DNA from: Pseudomonadota bacterium
Lineage (GTDB): Bacteria > Pseudomonadota > Alphaproteobacteria > Rhizobiales > Aestuariivirgaceae
Assembly: GCA_016522385.1 (NCBI GenBank)
Contig: JAEKFU010000291.1
Location: forward strand, 1-6,493
Reading direction: 5' to 3'
DNA: 6,493 bases
Shown here: piece by piece, positions 5,862 to 6,493 of the stretch
Position numbering within the stretch: position 1 is the stretch's first letter
Layout of the letters: each line of letters begins with the position of its first letter
The notes under the pieces: model-generated
Seen by the model: only the letters and a program-made list of their open reading frames with translations
Told to the model about the DNA's origin: nothing
The model's database searches: none
Translations under genes and position numbers: made by a program

Positions 5862-6493
5862 ATGTCAGATCAGACCCCGGCAAACCAAGATATCCGGGCG
5901 CGTGCTGCGGACGGTGCCGACAACCTGCTGGACAATTGTGTCAACCTGTCGGCCGGCCAGACCGTGTTGGTGGTCAAGGAAGACGCCGAGCTTGGCTACT
6001 ATGATTCCTTGGCGCCACAGATCGTCGAAGAGCGCGCACGCACGCGTGGTGCCACAGTCTTTTCCTTGACGACGCCACGGATCCGGGGTCCTGACGACGT
6101 ACCCGAACTGGTTCGCACCTCTGTCGCTCAGGCCGACCACACAATTTTCTTCAATCGCATCGGCGACCAAATGCGATTCCGTGGTCTGCCTGGTCGCGGG
6201 ACAATCACCATGTCCTATGCGCTTGACGCCCACTCCCTCGGCTCGGCCTTTTGCACTGCGCCGCACCGGCTGATGAGCGATGTTCTGGGCGTGCTCCAAA
6301 GCGAGATCGACAACAACCCGGAATGGCACATCACCTGCCCGCTCGGCACCGAGATCTACGGGACAACACCTGCCGGGGAACATGTGGCCGCTGAGAACGA
6401 TTTCAGGCTGTCCCTATTTCCGGTAACTGTTTTCCGCCCGATCCCGGCGGCGCAGATGAGCGGCAAGATTGTCTTGTCACGTTGGGTCAACAG
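5862..6493 (+). CDS. M29 aminopeptidase / NicX-like metal-dependent enzyme, N-terminal fragment
   Basis: An open frame from ATG 5862 to the right edge (210 codons, no stop), starting MSDQTPANQDIRARAADGAD. It begins with a helix and a GQTVLVVKED strand (32-41), then a run of alternating strands and helices. A CPLGTEIYG segment (159-167) recalls the PLGT-D/E signature of the M29 aminopeptidase (AmpS/PepT) superfamily, which also contains 2,5-dihydroxypyridine 5,6-dioxygenase (NicX). The metal-binding residues of that family lie in the C-terminal half, outside the window, so peptidase and ring-opening dioxygenase cannot be told apart. It follows the solute-binding gene by 25 nt with no clear ribosome site (only a weak GAG about 10 nt upstream), suggesting translation coupled to the transporter operon. 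It probably acts in the cytoplasm on the imported compound. The family assignment is by recalled motif and moderate in certainty. Confidence 0.65.
   Translation, partial: MSDQTPANQDIRARAADGADNLLDNCVNLSAGQTVLVVKEDAELGYYDSLAPQIVEERARTRGATVFSLTTPRIRGPDDVPELVRTSVAQADHTIFFNRIGDQMRFRGLPGRGTITMSYALDAHSLGSAFCTAPHRLMSDVLGVLQSEIDNNPEWHITCPLGTEIYGTTPAGEHVAAENDFRLSLFPVTVFRPIPAAQMSGKIVLSRWVN

Noticed and set aside
5865..6383. 172-codon minus-strand open frame
   Set aside because: Opposite the M29/NicX-like frame, which stays open to the window edge and shows family-like motifs; no domain seen in the minus frame.

Overview
The window looks like a chromosomal segment of an alphaproteobacterium. The reasons are GC-rich coding regions, AGGAG/GGAGG ribosome sites, GTG starts, a Tat-exported periplasmic binding protein, and a gene pair that closely resembles the beta-hydroxyaspartate cycle (BHAC) locus known from Paracoccus and many marine alphaproteobacteria. 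I cannot fix the genus from the sequence alone.

Left part (1-1321, minus strand): the start of a PLP-dependent threonine-dehydratase-like gene (probable bhcB, cut by the window edge) lies 7 nt downstream of a complete class V aminotransferase gene (probable bhcA). Divergently from bhcA, on the plus strand, is an IclR-family regulator (probable bhcR, 1543-2379). The 221-nt region between them is AT-rich. It holds two mirror-image promoter candidates with the same -10 hexamer and the same spacer length, and several palindromes suited to a dimeric regulator. In the known BHAC, BhcA transfers an amino group from aspartate to glyoxylate to make glycine. BhcC joins glycine with a second glyoxylate to give beta-hydroxyaspartate, BhcB dehydrates this to iminosuccinate, and BhcD reduces that back to aspartate. 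The net result is assimilation of two C2 units into one C4 unit without carbon loss.

Right part (2516-6493, plus strand): four genes run in the same direction as bhcR. They are an isopenicillin-N-synthase-like 2-oxoglutarate/Fe(II) oxygenase, an AhpD/carboxymuconolactone-decarboxylase-like protein that lacks one cysteine of the usual pair, a Tat-exported family 5 (peptide/oligopeptide-type) solute-binding protein, and the N-terminal two thirds or so of a protein resembling the M29 aminopeptidase/NicX (dihydroxypyridine dioxygenase) superfamily. The first two form one unit (30-nt gap). The last two form another (25-nt gap) behind a 189-nt non-coding stretch.

How they may work together (inference): the right part has the makings of an uptake-and-breakdown cassette (import, oxygenation, hydrolysis or ring opening) for an unidentified organic nitrogen compound. 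Its placement beside bhcR/bhcA suggests that the compound yields glyoxylate or glycine, which the BHAC then assimilates. The substrate is not evident. No RNA genes, mobile elements, CRISPR arrays or origins were seen.
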